NCBI GenBank assembly: GCA_035565615.1
Contig: DATMSB010000071.1
Coordinates: 1 to 64,000, forward strand
DNA from: Vulgatibacter sp035565615
GTDB lineage: Bacteria > Myxococcota > Myxococcia > Myxococcales > Vulgatibacteraceae
DNA: 64,000 nt
Direction of reading: 5' to 3'
Positions 63,882 through 64,000 of this stretch are shown one piece after another. The translations under genes were made by a program, and so were the position numbers. Within the stretch, counting starts at the first letter, position 1; each line of letters starts with the position of its first letter. Below the pieces are notes generated by a model, which was not told the DNA's origin, did no database searches, and saw nothing but the letters and a program-made list of their open reading frames with translations.

Positions 63882-64000
63882 GTGACCAGAATGGAGCGAG
63901 ATCTCCGCGCCGAAGTGGCTGCGGGCGAGGTGCCGGCCCACGTCGGCATCATCATGGACGGCAACGGTCGCTGGGCCGAGCTCCGCGGCCTGCCGAGGCT
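63882..64000 (+). CDS. uppS: Isoprenyl diphosphate synthase (UppS), N-terminal part (3' end outside window)
   Basis: About 39 residues are seen. The motif HVGIIMDGNGRWA with the catalytic Asp in MDGNGRW, then ELRGLPR, is the signature of cis-prenyltransferases such as undecaprenyl diphosphate synthase, which makes the lipid carrier for cell-wall synthesis. Start is GTG 63882 or ATG 63891 (same frame); both are close to the promoter -10 and neither has a ribosome site. It is divergent from the Ser/Thr kinase gene. Confidence 0.9.
   Translation, partial: MTRMERDLRAEVAAGEVPAHVGIIMDGNGRWAELRGLPR

Overview
This is a high-GC bacterial chromosome segment (roughly 68-70% G+C by eye) with dense, typical Gram-negative gene content. 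Several features point to the Myxococcota or a nearby former-deltaproteobacterial lineage (inference): two eukaryote-like Ser/Thr kinases, one with an N-terminal zinc ribbon; a glycine-rich RRM RNA-binding protein; a DUF2760/Hsp70 locus; a GldA/GldF/GldG/DUF4340 ABC cluster; a five-S1-domain protein; and lipoproteins plus Lnt that imply an outer membrane. I see no phage, transposase, CRISPR, rRNA or tRNA, so this looks like core chromosome with a few accessory islands.

Layout. 1-5.1 kb: the end of an M20 peptidase, an O-methyltransferase, a helical membrane protein of unknown role, an acyl-CoA-type desaturase and a C2-like lipoprotein. 5.1-13.1 kb: a copper/silver-type efflux island. A cupredoxin lipoprotein diverges from a Cys-rich secreted peptide followed by cusC-, cusB- and cusA-like genes (cusB carries three metal-binding ribbons) and a Met/Cys-containing secreted protein, closed by a terminator. 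13.4-19.4 kb: DUF2760, two atypical Hsp70s and a UBP-type zinc finger, a conserved-looking chaperone locus of unknown function. 19.6-32.1 kb: arginine decarboxylase, RRM protein, M23 peptidase, OmpA protein, S1 protein, Ser/Thr kinase, Lnt, a TlpA-like protein and an orphan sensory-rhodopsin-transducer homologue. 32.2-40.7 kb: MscS channel, methyltransferase, acylphosphatase-ligA, rho, rpmE and DUF1385.

40.8-51.3 kb: Crp-family regulator, a kinase/NtrC-type pair, a lone Flp pilin, TPR protein, an orphan SsuB/TauB-type ATPase, smc with a small membrane protein, and glutaredoxin. 51.7-54.4 kb: groES-groEL with CIRCE, and rpoZ. 54.5-59.1 kb: the four-gene GldA-type ABC cluster. 59.5-64 kb: lysC, a DnaC-like helicase loader with its upstream partner, a second Ser/Thr kinase, and the start of uppS.

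Regulatory signals are unusually readable. Nine sigma70-like promoters have a TTGAC-type or near -35 element, most with 17-18 bp spacing, and several -10 elements read TAGnGT. Four genes without a Shine-Dalgarno sequence (Cys-rich peptide, lnt, second kinase, uppS) start within about 7-10 bases of a -10 box, suggesting leaderless or near-leaderless mRNAs. Other notable sites are a perfect inverted repeat inside the rho promoter spacer, a 21-bp palindrome with an extra half-site upstream of the Crp-family gene, and a palindrome before smc. All identifications were made by reading motifs; no database search was run.
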